Positions 18,035 to 28,272 are shown, numbered from the stretch's first letter. The stretch: 64,000 bases of DNA from Oceanospirillales bacterium (GCA_018223185.1 JAAEYW010000003.1:152074-216073); one strand, 5' to 3'. The notes: a model not told the origin generated them from the sequence alone. Numbers and translations: made by a program.

Positions 18035-18064
18035 TTTAACCTTTAAGCGAATAAAGTGTATTAT
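18035..18064 (+). promoter_or_regulatory. Probable hemA promoter
   Basis: TTTAAC at 18035-18040, an 18-base spacer, TATTAT at 18059-18064; predicted start near 18071, giving a leader of about 30 bases before the ATG at 18100. A moderate match to sigma-70. Confidence 0.45.
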
Positions 18065-18099
18065 TACGCGCTATTTCAATCTGGGTGATATTTTCCTAT

Positions 18100-19368
18100 A
18101 TGGCTTTGCTCGCGTTAGGCATCAATCATAAGACAGCTTCGGTATCGGTCCGTGAGAAGGTCGCTTTTGCGCCGGAGCACATGGCCGATGCATTGGCACA
18201 GGCCTGTGAACTGGCACATCTGAAAGAGGTGGCGATTCTTTCTACCTGTAATCGCACCGAGTTGTACTGTTCAACTGAGCTTGAGGGAACCCGCGCGCTG
18301 TTAGAATGGCTGGGACGTTATCACAATCTCGACCCGGATGAGTTACAGCGCTGCAGCTATGCGCATTGGGGGCAGGACGCGGCTCAGCACATGATGAGGG
18401 TTGCCAGTGGTCTGGATTCCCTGGTGCTGGGCGAACCGCAGATTCTCGGGCAGCTTAAATCCAGCTATGCCGTATCCCAGAGTTCCGGAGTGGTTGGTGC
18501 TGAGCTGGATCGCCTGTTTCAGCAGACGTTTGCGGTTGCCAAAAAAGTCCGCACCGATACCGCGATAGGTGAGAACCCGGTTTCGGTTGCTTACGCATCG
18601 GTGAGTCTGGCGCAGCATATCTTTGCTGATCTGAGTCAGAGTAAAGCGCTGTTGATCGGGGCTGGTGAAACCATTGAGCTGGTGGCACGGCATCTGTCAG
18701 AAGCAGGTGTCAAGCAGATGACCGTGGCTAACCGGACTCTGGTACGTGCTGAAACGCTGGCGCAGGAGTTTAATGCCCGCGCTATTTTGCTGGGGGATAT
18801 TCCTGAAGCACTTGAAGATGCCGATATTGTTATCGCATCGACCGCCAGTCAGCTCCCCATCCTGGGTAAGGGCGCGGTTGAGTCGGCTCTGAAAAAACGT
18901 AAACACCGACCGGTCTTTATGGTGGATATTGCTGTCCCCCGGGATATCGAGCAGGAAGTTGCTGATCTGGACGATGTTTATCTCTATACCGTCGATGACC
19001 TGAAAGAGGTGATCGAGGAAAATGTTCGCAGCCGTGAAAGCGCAGCGCGGGAAGCTGAAATTCTGGTAGAAGCGGGCGCGTCTGAGTTTATGCGTCAGCT
19101 GCGATCCCTCGGTGCGGTTGAGACAGTGATGTCGCTGCGTCAGCAGGCTGAACAGTTACGTGATATCGAGCTTGAAAAAGCTCTGCGTCAGCTGAGTAAT
19201 GGAAAAGATACTCAGGAGGTGCTGAACAATCTGGCGCGTGGTTTAACCAATAAATTAATTCACAGCCCGACAGTACAGTTGCGTAAAGCCAGTGCTGAGG
19301 GCCGTGATGACTATCTCGAGATGGCGCAGGACCTGTTTCAGCTCTCTCATAATGTAAAAGAAGACTGA
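18100..19368 (+). CDS. hemA: Glutamyl-tRNA reductase
   Basis: First committed step of tetrapyrrole synthesis by the C5 route, reducing glutamyl-tRNA to glutamate semialdehyde with NADPH. 422 residues from ATG 18100, which gives the standard start [15 protein letters not shown]; a GTG at 18085 adds five residues. The catalytic cysteine is C50 in [16 protein letters not shown]-binding [13 protein letters not shown] follows near residue 190, and a C-terminal dimerisation domain ends the protein. It leads the operon hemA-prfA-prmC-moeB with very short spacings. Confidence 0.97.
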   Translation: MALLALGINHKTASVSVREKVAFAPEHMADALAQACELAHLKEVAILSTCNRTELYCSTELEGTRALLEWLGRYHNLDPDELQRCSYAHWGQDAAQHMMRVASGLDSLVLGEPQILGQLKSSYAVSQSSGVVGAELDRLFQQTFAVAKKVRTDTAIGENPVSVAYASVSLAQHIFADLSQSKALLIGAGETIELVARHLSEAGVKQMTVANRTLVRAETLAQEFNARAILLGDIPEALEDADIVIASTASQLPILGKGAVESALKKRKHRPVFMVDIAVPRDIEQEVADLDDVYLYTVDDLKEVIEENVRSRESAAREAEILVEAGASEFMRQLRSLGAVETVMSLRQQAEQLRDIELEKALRQLSNGKDTQEVLNNLARGLTNKLIHSPTVQLRKASAEGRDDYLEMAQDLFQLSHNVKED

Positions 19369-19374
19369 TTAGTG

Positions 19375-20463
19375 ATGAAAGAATCGATAGCCCTTAAACT
19401 GGAAAGCCTTGCCGACCGTTATGAAGAACTGGCGGCGTTGCTGGGCGATGCCGGGGTGATCTCTGATCAGGATAAGTTTCGTGCTTATTCGAAAGAATAT
19501 TCTGAGCTCGAGCCGGTGGTTAAATGTTTTCAGTCATATCAGGCGGCAGAGGCCGATCTCGATGAAGCCCGGCTGATGCTGGATGATTCCGATCCCGATA
19601 TGCGAGAGATGGCTAAAGATGAATTCTCTGCAGCCAAAGACAATATTGAAACGCTGGAGCAGGAACTTCAGATCCTGCTGTTGCCCAAAGATCCGAACGA
19701 TTCCCGTAACGTATTTCTTGAAGTTCGAGCCGGTACAGGCGGCGATGAGGCCGCAATTTTTTCCGGCGATCTGTTGCGGATGTATAGCCGTTATGCTGAA
19801 ACTCAGGGTTGGAAGCTGGAAATTATCAGCGCCAACGAGGGTGAGCACGGCGGTTATAAAGAGGTGATTACCCGGATAATCGGTAAAGATGTGTACTCCC
19901 GGCTGAAATTTGAATCCGGCGCCCACCGGGTGCAGCGTGTACCGGAAACCGAGTCTCAGGGGCGTATCCATACCTCTGCCTGTACGGTTGCGGTGATGCC
20001 AGAGATGGATGAGGTCAGCGATATTCAGATCAATAAAGCGGACCTGAGGATCGATACGTTCCGTGCGTCCGGAGCCGGTGGCCAGCACGTTAACAAAACG
20101 GATTCTGCGATCCGGATTACCCATATTCCGACCGGGGTGGTTGTTGAGTGTCAGGAGGAGCGTTCGCAGCACAAGAACCGCTCTAAAGCGATGTCGCTGC
20201 TGGCCTCACGTCTGCAGGCTGCTGAGCAGGAACGTCATGCTGCGGCTCAGGCCAGCACGCGTAAATCTCTGGTCGGCAGTGGTGATCGTTCAGAACGAAT
20301 CCGCACCTATAACTTTCCTCAGGGGCGGATTACCGATCACCGTATTAATCTGACACTGTATAAGCTTCTGGAAGTTATGGAAGGCGGACTGGGCTCAGTT
20401 GTTGATCCTCTGGTCAGCGAATATCAGGCAGAGTTGCTGGGCGCTCTGTCCGGCGAGAGCTGA
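19375..20463 (+). CDS. prfA: Peptide chain release factor 1
   Basis: Recognises UAA and UAG in the ribosomal A site and triggers peptide release. 362 residues from ATG 19375 (a GTG directly before it is possible). The tripeptide GGQ is at 235-237 in [15 protein letters not shown]; the stop-codon reading PxT motif appears as PET in [16 protein letters not shown]. Six bases from the hemA stop, and its product's glutamine is the methylation target of the next gene's enzyme. Confidence 0.98.
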   Translation: MKESIALKLESLADRYEELAALLGDAGVISDQDKFRAYSKEYSELEPVVKCFQSYQAAEADLDEARLMLDDSDPDMREMAKDEFSAAKDNIETLEQELQILLLPKDPNDSRNVFLEVRAGTGGDEAAIFSGDLLRMYSRYAETQGWKLEIISANEGEHGGYKEVITRIIGKDVYSRLKFESGAHRVQRVPETESQGRIHTSACTVAVMPEMDEVSDIQINKADLRIDTFRASGAGGQHVNKTDSAIRITHIPTGVVVECQEERSQHKNRSKAMSLLASRLQAAEQERHAAAQASTRKSLVGSGDRSERIRTYNFPQGRITDHRINLTLYKLLEVMEGGLGSVVDPLVSEYQAELLGALSGES

Positions 20464-20474
20464 TCCGGATATCT

Positions 20475-21338
20475 ATGAATATAACAGAAGCCCAGGCCTG
20501 TGCCGCGCAGCTCTCCTCCGGTAGTGATAGTCCGGCGGCGGATGTCGAATTGTTGCTCTGTCATATTCTGGAATGCAATCGTACTTTTCTGTTTACTCAC
20601 CGGGAGCATCTGCTGACAGAGCAACAGCAGGCTCAGTTTGAACAGTTGATCCGGCGGCGTATTGACGGCGAGCCTGTCGCGCATCTGACCGGTAGCCGCG
20701 GTTTCTGGACTCTCGATCTTGAGGTGAATGCAACCACTCTTATTCCCCGTCCGGATACCGAGTGTCTGGTGGAAAAAGCGCTGGAACTTATCCCGGCTTC
20801 TGTGGCCAGAGTATTAGATCTGGGTACCGGCACCGGCGCTATTGCGCTGGCGCTGGCGTCAGAACAGCCGGGGTGGGAAATCGTTGCCGTTGACCGGGTG
20901 GCTGAGGCTGTTTCGCTAGCAGAAAGTAACCGGCAACGAATCGGACTGGATAATGTTACGGTCGCTGAGGGCAGCTGGTTTGAACCGGTTTCCGGAATGT
21001 TTGATCTGATTGTCAGCAATCCTCCCTATATTGATCCAGAGGATCCGCATCTCCGACAGGGTGATGTTCGCTTTGAGCCTCTGAGTGCCCTGGTTGCAGA
21101 GGACAAGGGCCTTGCTGATATTCGTCATATCGCCAGCGAAGCACGTAGCTTTCTTGCGGATGGCGGCAGACTGCTGTTTGAGCACGGTTATGATCAGGCG
21201 AATGCTGTGCAGCGGTTGCTGGCTGATCTTGGATATAGCGACATCAGATCAGCGCAGGATTATGGTGGCAATGACCGGATAACCTGGGGCCGCTGGGGAC
21301 ACCCGGTGAGAGAGGGGAATAAACAGAATGCTGAATGA
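20475..21338 (+). CDS. prmC: Release factor glutamine methyltransferase PrmC
   Basis: SAM-dependent enzyme that methylates the GGQ glutamine of RF1 and RF2. 287 residues: helical N-terminal domain (about 1-80), SAM-binding DLGTGTGAIALALA near 115-128, and the catalytic NPPY at 182-185. The TLIPRPDTE element is typical. Overlaps the moeB start by 11 bases, which suggests translational coupling. Confidence 0.97.
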   Translation: MNITEAQACAAQLSSGSDSPAADVELLLCHILECNRTFLFTHREHLLTEQQQAQFEQLIRRRIDGEPVAHLTGSRGFWTLDLEVNATTLIPRPDTECLVEKALELIPASVARVLDLGTGTGAIALALASEQPGWEIVAVDRVAEAVSLAESNRQRIGLDNVTVAEGSWFEPVSGMFDLIVSNPPYIDPEDPHLRQGDVRFEPLSALVAEDKGLADIRHIASEARSFLADGGRLLFEHGYDQANAVQRLLADLGYSDIRSAQDYGGNDRITWGRWGHPVREGNKQNAE

Positions 21339-22083
21339 TGATCAGCTGTTGCGTTACAGTCGTCAGATTATGTTGCCCGAGGTGGATATCGCTGGTCAGG
21401 AGGCCTGGTTAAACGCGTCGGTGCTGATTATCGGATTGGGTGGTCTGGGCAGTCCCGTCGCGATGTATCTGGCTGCCGCGGGTGTTGGCCGGCTGGTGCT
21501 GGTGGACGATGATCAGGTAGAACTGACCAACCTTCAGCGGCAGATTATTCACCGCACGGCGACGATTGGACAGGCAAAGGTTGATTCGGCCAAAGCGACT
21601 ATTGCGGAGCTGAATCCTGATACTGAGGTGGTGGTAATCAATGCCCGGCTGGATGAGTCAGCGCTGGAGCAACAGGTTGCTGAGTGTGATCTGGTGGTGG
21701 ATTGCTGTGATAACTTCACCACCCGTTTTGCAGTGAATGCGGCGTGCGTGAAGCATAAAACGCCTCTGGTTTCGGGAGCTGCGATTCGCCTTGAAGGGCA
21801 GGTGGCGGTGTTTGATCCGCGCCGTGAAAATGCACCCTGTTATCGCTGTCTCTATCGGGATGGTGACGAGGAAAACCTCACCTGCTCCGAAAGTGGAGTG
21901 CTGGCGCCGCTGGTGGGCATTATCGGCTCGGTGCAAGCGATGGAAGCTTTGAAAGTGCTGGCGGATCTTGGTGAGCCGCTGGTAGGCAGATTGTTACTGC
22001 TGGACAGTCGTCATATGGACTGGCGAACACTGAAACTGCGTCGGGATCCTGAGTGTCCCTGTTGCGGTGATAAAAACAGTTAA
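21328..22083 (+). CDS. moeB: Molybdopterin-synthase adenylyltransferase MoeB
   Basis: E1-like enzyme that adenylates the C-terminal glycine of MoaD for molybdopterin synthesis (or of ThiS for thiazole, in the related ThiF). 251 residues with the nucleotide motif GLGGLGSPVAMYLA at about 36-49, DDDQVELTNLQRQI, a conserved catalytic cysteine region with LTCSESGVLAP, and two Cys pairs (CYRC, CPCC) for zinc. No rhodanese domain is attached. Its place after prmC is conserved in many gammaproteobacteria. MoeB versus ThiF cannot be fully separated from sequence alone. Confidence 0.9.
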   Translation: MLNDDQLLRYSRQIMLPEVDIAGQEAWLNASVLIIGLGGLGSPVAMYLAAAGVGRLVLVDDDQVELTNLQRQIIHRTATIGQAKVDSAKATIAELNPDTEVVVINARLDESALEQQVAECDLVVDCCDNFTTRFAVNAACVKHKTPLVSGAAIRLEGQVAVFDPRRENAPCYRCLYRDGDEENLTCSESGVLAPLVGIIGSVQAMEALKVLADLGEPLVGRLLLLDSRHMDWRTLKLRRDPECPCCGDKNS

Positions 22084-22098
22084 GAGGTACCGTATTTT

Positions 22099-22494
22099 AT
22101 GGAAACCATTCGTCAGATATTAGCAAATACTAAAACCATAGCGATGGTCGGTGCGAGCCCGAAATCCCACCGGGCCAGTAATCAGGTGATGCACTTTCTG
22201 CTGGCTAAAGGCTATAACGTAATTCCGGTGAACCCGTACAGAGCGGGCGAGCAGATTCACGGTCGTGAGGTGGTTTCCTCTCTGGCGGATATTAAAGAGC
22301 CGATCGATATGGTGGAAATCTTCCGCAGCTCAGCTGAAGCAGGGGAGGTGGTTGATGAGGCGATTGCGGTCAATGCGAAAACGGTCTGGATGCAACTGGG
22401 GGTGATTAATGAGCCCGCTGCAGAAAAAGCAGAAGCTGCCGGACTGCAGGTGGTTATGGACCGTTGTCCGGCCATTGAGATCCCCCGTCTCTGA
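22099..22494 (+). CDS. CoA-binding domain protein (YccU type)
   Basis: A 131-residue single-domain protein of the CoA_binding_2 family with the Rossmann nucleotide motif [19 protein letters not shown] near the N terminus and VDMVEIFR-type strand (here [13 protein letters not shown]) in the middle. The fold is the CoA-binding half of succinyl-CoA synthetase. Fifteen bases after moeB, so probably the last gene of the hemA operon. Biological role is not established in the family. Confidence 0.88.
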   Translation: METIRQILANTKTIAMVGASPKSHRASNQVMHFLLAKGYNVIPVNPYRAGEQIHGREVVSSLADIKEPIDMVEIFRSSAEAGEVVDEAIAVNAKTVWMQLGVINEPAAEKAEAAGLQVVMDRCPAIEIPRL

Positions 22495-22662
22495 GCCGTA
22501 ATCTTTTTCTGCATCGTTTTCATCCGGGGGCTGGTTTTATTTTCTGATATTTTCCAGACTTTATCGGTTTTTACCGTCAATGCCCGGGAATTCAGGGGCA
22601 TCCGGCTGGTGTCTCCACGGTGATCCTCTACAATGACAGGTTTACACTAAGGGTGAATACCG

Positions 22663-23016
22663 ATGTCAATTGAACGCCAGGAAATAGGCCAGCGCATGAG
22701 TCGTATCGTTATCCATAACGATACTGTTTATCTGTGTGGTCAGGTGGCTAAAGATGCCGCCGCAGGAATCAAAGAACAAACCGCCACGATGCTGGAAAAG
22801 GTTGATGCACTGTTGCAGCAGGCTGGCAGTGATCGTGAGCATATACTTTCCGCTACCCTCTATATTCGTGATATGAAAGACTTTGCTGATATGAATGAGG
22901 TGTGGGACAACTGGGTGCCCGAGGGGCATGCACCTGCCCGGGCCTGTGTTGAGGCGCGAATGGCCCGGCCTGAGTTGCTGGTGGAAGTATCTGTGATTGC
23001 GGCATTGAAAAAATAA
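22663..23016 (+). CDS. RidA/YjgF family deaminase-like protein (YoaB type)
   Basis: A 117-residue member of the RidA superfamily, whose archetype hydrolyses reactive enamine/imine intermediates to ketoacids. It resembles the YoaB/Rid7 branch: [11 protein letters not shown], a [23 protein letters not shown] segment (split here for length) carrying the conserved arginine, and [11 protein letters not shown] at the end. Standalone, separated from the previous operon by about 170 bases that hold a weak dyad near 22585-22605 but no clear terminator. Confidence 0.88.
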   Translation: MSIERQEIGQRMSRIVIHNDTVYLCGQVAKDAAAGIKEQTATMLEKVDALLQQAGSDREHILSATLYIRDMKDFADMNEVWDNWVPEGHAPARACVEARMARPELLVEVSVIAALKK

Positions 23017-23070
23017 GTCGTATAGCTGGAGCTGTCACCGAAAGTGGTTATTGTGAATCGTTTTCCGGGG

Positions 23071-23697
23071 TCAGCTCAGCATCATCAGTCTGATTTTTAT
23101 ATCATCAGTCAGTCTTCTGGCATAGTCCGCAATCTCTTCGCTACACCATCCTTCCTGAATCGCATCCTGCAGTTGTGCCCCACTGTTTATCAGCATCTGC
23201 ACCAGAGGCTTATGTTCTGATTGCATTGCCAGCAGCAGGGCTGTGTTGCCATCGGTATCGGGTTGATTCAGGTTGGCGCCGTATTCGTTCAGACGACTCA
23301 GGTGCAGCATCAGCTGAGTTGCAGGGCAAAATCTGAAACAGGCAAACAGGGCGTGCTGTGGAGTGTTGTCCGGATAGGCTAAGGGGGCTTTCGCCTGCAG
23401 TAACACCGTCATCAGTTTCAGACTTTGTTGCGGATGTTGCAGTGCCTGATAGAGCAGCGGCACTGGCTGGTGCGGCTCAAGGCTGCATCCGGCTTTTAGC
23501 AGATGCTCTAATGCGAGGGGCTGACCCGCGTGAATTGCCAGCTCTGGCAGGTTGCAGGTACGCTCCTTATAGGTGAACAGATGTCCTGTCAGCAGTGTCT
23601 GATCCAGTTTGTTAAACTGTTTCTTCAATAGCATCAGATCTGCGTTAATCACCGCCTGCTGCAGTTTATTCAGGCTGCGCCGGGTAAAGAAGCTCAT
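23071..23697 (-). CDS. Ankyrin-repeat protein
   Basis: A 208-residue cytoplasmic protein without signal peptide. The clearest ankyrin unit is DTDGNTALLLAMQSEHKPLVQMLINSGAQL, quoted here only by its TDGNTALLLAMQ core (about residues 142-153); earlier units are degenerate (LPELAIHAGQPLALEHLLKAG). Its ATG overlaps the stop of the upstream permease gene by four bases, so the two are coupled. Ankyrin repeats bind proteins; partner unknown. Confidence 0.75.
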   Translation of the reverse strand: MSFFTRRSLNKLQQAVINADLMLLKKQFNKLDQTLLTGHLFTYKERTCNLPELAIHAGQPLALEHLLKAGCSLEPHQPVPLLYQALQHPQQSLKLMTVLLQAKAPLAYPDNTPQHALFACFRFCPATQLMLHLSRLNEYGANLNQPDTDGNTALLLAMQSEHKPLVQMLINSGAQLQDAIQEGWCSEEIADYARRLTDDIKIRLMMLS

Positions 23698-24851
23698 GCG
23701 CAGGCTGCTGTACTGTTTTTCCAGAAAAGCCGGCGCAGCGGTTTAACTGCCAGCAGCAAGAGGATTGCTGCAGAGATCCATTTCAGGACGGTAAATGTGA
23801 CTGAATCGTTGTAGCCCATTACTGTGCCAACGGCAAGTGACTGACTGGTCAGCACTGCATCTGTTGTCAGTCCCAGTAAAACGGCGCAACTGCTGATGCC
23901 GCACAGGTAGATAATAACCGCCCGGGCACCCAGTTCTCGGCTGAGAATTCCCAGGGACGCAATATTGGTGGCAGGGCCAACCAGCAGAAACACCAGGATA
24001 GCGCCGGGGGACATTCCTGCCGCCAGAAGAGCGGCTGCCAATGGAGTGGAGGCGGTTGCGCAGATATACAGCGGCAGGCCGACAACCAGCATCAGCAGGG
24101 TTCCGGTCAGCCCACTGCCCCACTGACTCAGGCTTTCAGGTTCTACCAGGGTGGCGATAATCGCCGCTAATACCAGGCCGGCCGCAAGCCACTTAGATAT
24201 ATCATCAAGAATATCGATTATTGCAAACTGCAGTCCGGCCAGAATGCCCGGTTGTTTCAGTTCCGTGTTCTGCCCGTTGCAGCAGGCGGATGTTGTTGTC
24301 GCCGTGGGTTCCGTTTTGCTGCTGCAACTGCTGCCGGAAACTTCATCTTTGTTACTGCTGCAACAGTTACTAACAACCCGTTCTTTTTCAGATGTTATTT
24401 GATCCGCCGGGCTGTGCTTTTTGTGAGAGCCTTCGTGAGAGCCCTCGCGGTCAAACAGCAGTACCATAATGCCGCTGGTGACGGCGCTGAATATGGCTGA
24501 TAGCGGCCTGATGATCGCCATGGCGGGTCCAAGCAGTGCATAGGTGACAGAGATTGAATCGACGCCGGTTTCGGGTGTTGCAACCAGGAAAGAAACGGTG
24601 GCGGGTTTGGATGCGCCGGAACGGCGAAGTCCGATGGCTGTGGGCAATACTCCGCATGAACAGAGCGGCAGGGGGGCGCCGATGATGGCTGCTCTGATGA
24701 CCGGGCCTATCCCCCGGCCGCTGAGCCACCTTTTGATCAGCTCCGTAGGTATCCAGCCTTTCAGTATGGCCGCCAGAAGCAGGCCGAAGAGCAACCAGAC
24801 GGCGGTGTCGAGAAACAGATTCAGCAGATTTTCAAAGAACGCCGTTAACAT
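23694..24851 (-). CDS. SO_0444-type permease, predicted metal/metalloid efflux
   Basis: A 385-residue inner-membrane permease of the DUF318/YraQ-like family; the SO_0444 branch is annotated as Cu/Zn efflux. About eight membrane segments, with the typical GAPLPLCSCGVLPTA motif near residue 58-72 containing a CSC pair. Between the two membrane halves is a hydrophilic loop (about 145-200) rich in His and Cys (NCCSSNK, SSCSSK, SACCNG), a good candidate metal sensor or chaperone region. Co-transcribed with the ankyrin protein gene. Substrate inferred, not shown. Confidence 0.8.
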   Translation of the reverse strand: MLTAFFENLLNLFLDTAVWLLFGLLLAAILKGWIPTELIKRWLSGRGIGPVIRAAIIGAPLPLCSCGVLPTAIGLRRSGASKPATVSFLVATPETGVDSISVTYALLGPAMAIIRPLSAIFSAVTSGIMVLLFDREGSHEGSHKKHSPADQITSEKERVVSNCCSSNKDEVSGSSCSSKTEPTATTTSACCNGQNTELKQPGILAGLQFAIIDILDDISKWLAAGLVLAAIIATLVEPESLSQWGSGLTGTLLMLVVGLPLYICATASTPLAAALLAAGMSPGAILVFLLVGPATNIASLGILSRELGARAVIIYLCGISSCAVLLGLTTDAVLTSQSLAVGTVMGYNDSVTFTVLKWISAAILLLLAVKPLRRLFWKNSTAACA

Positions 24852-24892
24852 CAGCAGACTCCCTCCCTAAGGTAATGGTTATTTTACCTTAA

Positions 24893-25849
24893 TCAGATCA
24901 GATTCCATAAGCGTAAAAAGTAGATGCCGCTACTGAGGGTGATGAGTGAGCCAAGTGTTGTCGTTAATATGATATTGGCTGCCAGCTGAGCGTTACCGCC
25001 CATCGCTTTCGCCATAATAAAGCTGGCGGCAGCCGTGGGGCAGCCAAACAGCACAAACAGGATGCCCAGTTCCTGGCCTTTAAAGCCGTATAGCCAGGCC
25101 CCCAGAGTCAGTATCAGTGGCATGATGATCAGCTTGATCAGGGTTGACCAGCCGGACTGGCCAGAGGTGTTTCTGAGGCTTTTCAGATTCAGTGAGCCGC
25201 CAATTGCCAGAAGTGCCAGGGGCAGGGTGAGGTTAGCAAAATAGGTGCCGATTTTATCGCCGACAGAGGGAAGCCCCCAGCCATAGTAGGAAAATGGCAG
25301 GGCCAGTAATACCGCGATAATTAATGGGTTGCGGGCGATCTCTTTTATTGGGCGTATGATGCTGGGGCCGCTGCTCTGTTGCATCGGCAATGACAGCGCC
25401 AGCACCGAGAGCACATTGTAGAGGGGGATAACGCAGACCAGTAGCAGGGACGCCAGCGCCAGACCACTGTTACCAAACATATTGAAGCTGATCGCTAGTC
25501 CGATGATGCCATAGTTGCCACGAAAGGAGCCCTGAATAAAGACACCCAGATCGGCCGGTTCTTTAATGAAATAACGACTGATCAGCCAGATGAAAGGAAC
25601 AATGATCAGAGTGCTGACAACAAAATAGCCCATCAGTTGTGGATTGAATACCGCCTGGAAATTCATTCTGGAGATACTCATAAACACCAGAACCGGCAGC
25701 GTGATGGTAAAGACAAGCTTGGAAGAGGTATCAATAAACCCCTGATCAATAATCCTCAGGCGCATCAGCAGATAGCCAAGTGACACAATAAAAAAGATTG
25801 GCGCAACGATATTGCTGGTAAAGAGCAGGGTGTCGATATAAAGGCTCAA
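24893..25849 (-). CDS. AEC-family (auxin efflux carrier-type) transporter
   Basis: A 318-residue membrane protein with about ten transmembrane segments arranged as two five-helix halves. Features of the family: APIFFIVSLGYLLMR at the start, a polar crossover around GNYGIIGLAISFN near residue 110, and PTAAASFIMAKAMGG near 270. Bacterial members export or import small carboxylates such as malonate; the substrate here is unknown. Not obviously in an operon. Confidence 0.88.
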   Translation of the reverse strand: MSLYIDTLLFTSNIVAPIFFIVSLGYLLMRLRIIDQGFIDTSSKLVFTITLPVLVFMSISRMNFQAVFNPQLMGYFVVSTLIIVPFIWLISRYFIKEPADLGVFIQGSFRGNYGIIGLAISFNMFGNSGLALASLLLVCVIPLYNVLSVLALSLPMQQSSGPSIIRPIKEIARNPLIIAVLLALPFSYYGWGLPSVGDKIGTYFANLTLPLALLAIGGSLNLKSLRNTSGQSGWSTLIKLIIMPLILTLGAWLYGFKGQELGILFVLFGCPTAAASFIMAKAMGGNAQLAANIILTTTLGSLITLSSGIYFLRLWNLI

Positions 25850-25944
25850 AGCGATAATTCCGTTTACAGGGGCATAGGGTGGGCGTTGTTGGAGTATATC
25901 ACCTTATATCGCCTATGCTGCAGGTGCTCTCAAGAGGTGGGTGA

Positions 25945-26439
25945 TTATTGATGTAGTTTTGGGTAGTCCAGTCGTTCCAGAGTGCCGCAGGATTCCGATA
26001 GTTCCTCCCAGCCGGTGATACTCAGGGCGATCTGCATCACGCCGCTGGTGGGAAAATTGGGGATATTTTCATGGGTCAGGTAGTAACCGGTCATCTCAAG
26101 GGTTGGGTTATGTCCGACAACCATCAGATGTCGATAGTGATCTGACTGGCCTTGCAGCAGGTTTATCAGGGTTTCAACCCGGGCATGGTAAAGCTCGGGC
26201 ACCTCGATAATATTATTTACCGGATAGTCCTGAGCCTGCGCTATCTGCTCAGCGGTGGTGATCGCCCTGCGGGCTCCGCTGCTGAGAATAAGGTCTGGTT
26301 GAATTCTCAGGCTCAGCAGGCGGGCGGCCATAAGCGGCAGATCCCGTTTACCGCGTTTATTAAGCGGCCGGTTAAAATCGGACAGTTCAGGGTTATCCCA
26401 GCTTGATTTGGCGTGCCGTACCAGAGTCAGCATTTTCAT
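25945..26439 (-). CDS. SixA-like histidine phosphatase
   Basis: A 164-residue phosphoglycerate-mutase-fold phosphatase. The catalytic RHG-type motif is LVRHAKSSW with R8 and H9; the second arginine is in SSGARRAITTA and the second histidine in VVGHNPT. Similar to SixA, which removes phosphate from histidine phosphotransfer domains, but such short phosphatases also act on small molecules. Alone between the AEC transporter and the CoA transferase. Confidence 0.85.
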   Translation of the reverse strand: MKMLTLVRHAKSSWDNPELSDFNRPLNKRGKRDLPLMAARLLSLRIQPDLILSSGARRAITTAEQIAQAQDYPVNNIIEVPELYHARVETLINLLQGQSDHYRHLMVVGHNPTLEMTGYYLTHENIPNFPTSGVMQIALSITGWEELSESCGTLERLDYPKLHQ

Positions 26440-26505
26440 AAACTGTCCTTAAGCTGTGCGAGTGATAGCCACAGTATTAACTAAGGCGGGTGGAAAAGCG
26501 AACAG

Positions 26506-28149
26506 CTAACTGGCAATACAGCTGTCCAGATCCTCTGTTCGAGTGTCTGAATTTGTTATTAGCTGCGACCATAGTTTGCGCATATGACCTGCGGGGTGAC
26601 TGCCGCTGTGCTGGAGGTTCATCGGTCCCTGATTAAACAGCCGTGGGTCCATCAGCGTCAGGTTGTCGTCGATTGCGGGTTTGAACTCCATCTGTTCAAG
26701 AATATCTTTTTGCAGATCGACGCCGGGGGCAATCTCGGTTAGCCTCAGTCCTTCAGCGGTTAGCAGAAAGACCGCCCGCTCAGTGATAAAAGTGACTGAG
26801 TGACCTTGTTTAATCGCATATTCACCATTGAAGGTGATCTGCTGTACCTGGCGCAAAAACTTTTTCACCGGACCATTTTTGATTATCTGCAGTTCACCGT
26901 TATTGATCTCAATCTGTTGTGGCCCTGAAGTGAAGGTGCCAAGAAAGTAAAGATCCCGGGTGTTCTGGGTTATGTTGATAAAGCCCCCGGCTCCCGCCAG
27001 TTTACTGCCAAAGCGACTGACATTAACATGCCCCTGCGGGCAGGTCTCTGCCAGCCCCAGAAAGGCCTGATCCAGTCCGCCACCATCATAGAAATCAAAC
27101 TGGGCGGGCTGATCGATTACGGCGGCGGCGTTGCTGACCGCGCCGAAGCTGAGGCCGCTGGCAGGCTGGCCACCGATCCCGCCAGGTTCAACGGTTAATG
27201 TGAAATCATTCAGCATCTTTTCTTCCGCCGCCACCGCTGACACCATCTCCGGCATGCCGATACCCAGGTTAACCACAGACTGTTTCTGCAGCGCCATCAG
27301 CGCCCGGCGGCCGATGATTTTACGGGCAGAAAGTGGTTCAGTTTCCTGATCAACTGTGGCAACAATATCGCCGCAATAAGCCGGATTAAAAGGCTCGGCA
27401 AATGTCTGTGGATGGTCAGCAGGGTCGGCAATAACAAAGTGATCAACCAGAATTCCCGGTATCTTAATCCGGTCGGGTGTCAGGTGATGCTGATGGGTAA
27501 TGCGCTCTACCTGAACGATCACTTTACCGCCGCTGTTATGAGTTGCCTGGGCGATCGCCAGGGCTTCCAGTGGCAGGGCTTCCCGTTCCATGGATATATT
27601 GCCATCCGCATCGGCTGTGGTGCCACGTAGCAGGGCGATGTCTACAGGAAATGCTTTATAGAACAGGTACTCCTCTCCATGAAGGTTGATCAGTTCAACC
27701 TGATCGGTGCGGGTGCGGCTGTTGATCTTGCCGCCTTCCTGGCGAGGGTCAACAAAGGTGTGCAGGCCAACTTTTGTCAGGGTTCCGGGTTTGCCTGCAG
27801 CAATATCTCTGAACAGGTGGCATATAACACCCTGAGGCAGATTGTAGGCTTCGATACGGTTGTCTGTCGCCAGTTTGCCAAGGCCCGGGGCTAATCCCCA
27901 GTGACCGCCAATAACTTTGTTAACCATCCCTTCATGGGCGAAATGATTCAGCCCTCTGTGTTGCGCGTCACCCTGACCGGCCGCGTAGACCAGAGACAGT
28001 TTGTGTGGCTGTTGGGAGGTAATAAATCGTTGTTCTATCGCTTTGGCAATGGCTTCTGCGAAGCCGATGCCAATAAAACCACCGGTGGCGATTGTCGCGT
28101 TATCAGGTATAAGTTGGGCGGCCTGTTCTGCACTGATCTGCTTAGACAT
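26506..28149 (-). CDS. Acyl-CoA:carboxylate CoA-transferase, fused alpha/beta type
   Basis: Moves CoA between short-chain acyl-CoA and a carboxylic acid, as propionate- or acetate-CoA transferases (Pct/YdiF) do. 547 residues, with the alpha-type domain (about 1-260, GGFIGIGFAEAIA near residue 22) and beta-type domain (about 280-520) joined. The catalytic glutamate is E321 in LTVEPGGIGG. It lies downstream of a sigma-54 activator gene and behind a -24/-12 promoter at 28195-28209, so expression should depend on sigma-54. The exact acyl donor and acceptor cannot be told. Confidence 0.9.
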   Translation of the reverse strand: MSKQISAEQAAQLIPDNATIATGGFIGIGFAEAIAKAIEQRFITSQQPHKLSLVYAAGQGDAQHRGLNHFAHEGMVNKVIGGHWGLAPGLGKLATDNRIEAYNLPQGVICHLFRDIAAGKPGTLTKVGLHTFVDPRQEGGKINSRTRTDQVELINLHGEEYLFYKAFPVDIALLRGTTADADGNISMEREALPLEALAIAQATHNSGGKVIVQVERITHQHHLTPDRIKIPGILVDHFVIADPADHPQTFAEPFNPAYCGDIVATVDQETEPLSARKIIGRRALMALQKQSVVNLGIGMPEMVSAVAAEEKMLNDFTLTVEPGGIGGQPASGLSFGAVSNAAAVIDQPAQFDFYDGGGLDQAFLGLAETCPQGHVNVSRFGSKLAGAGGFINITQNTRDLYFLGTFTSGPQQIEINNGELQIIKNGPVKKFLRQVQQITFNGEYAIKQGHSVTFITERAVFLLTAEGLRLTEIAPGVDLQKDILEQMEFKPAIDDNLTLMDPRLFNQGPMNLQHSGSHPAGHMRKLWSQLITNSDTRTEDLDSCIAS

Positions 28150-28194
28150 GGATGGATCCTGAGTTTATTATTTTTCTGATACAGACCTATATAA

Positions 28195-28209
28195 GCAAGC
28201 GGCGGGCCA
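28195..28209 (-). promoter_or_regulatory. Sigma-54 promoter of the CoA transferase gene
   Basis: On the minus strand TGGCCC-GCCGC-TTGC, matching TGGCAC-N5-TTGC with the invariant GG and GC at the right spacing. The predicted start is near 28183, about 34 bases before the ATG. Confidence 0.8.
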
Positions 28210-28272
28210 TAGATTATAAGTCCTTTTAAATCAGTCAGTTATGATAAATTATCTTGCGGGCTGAACATGTGC

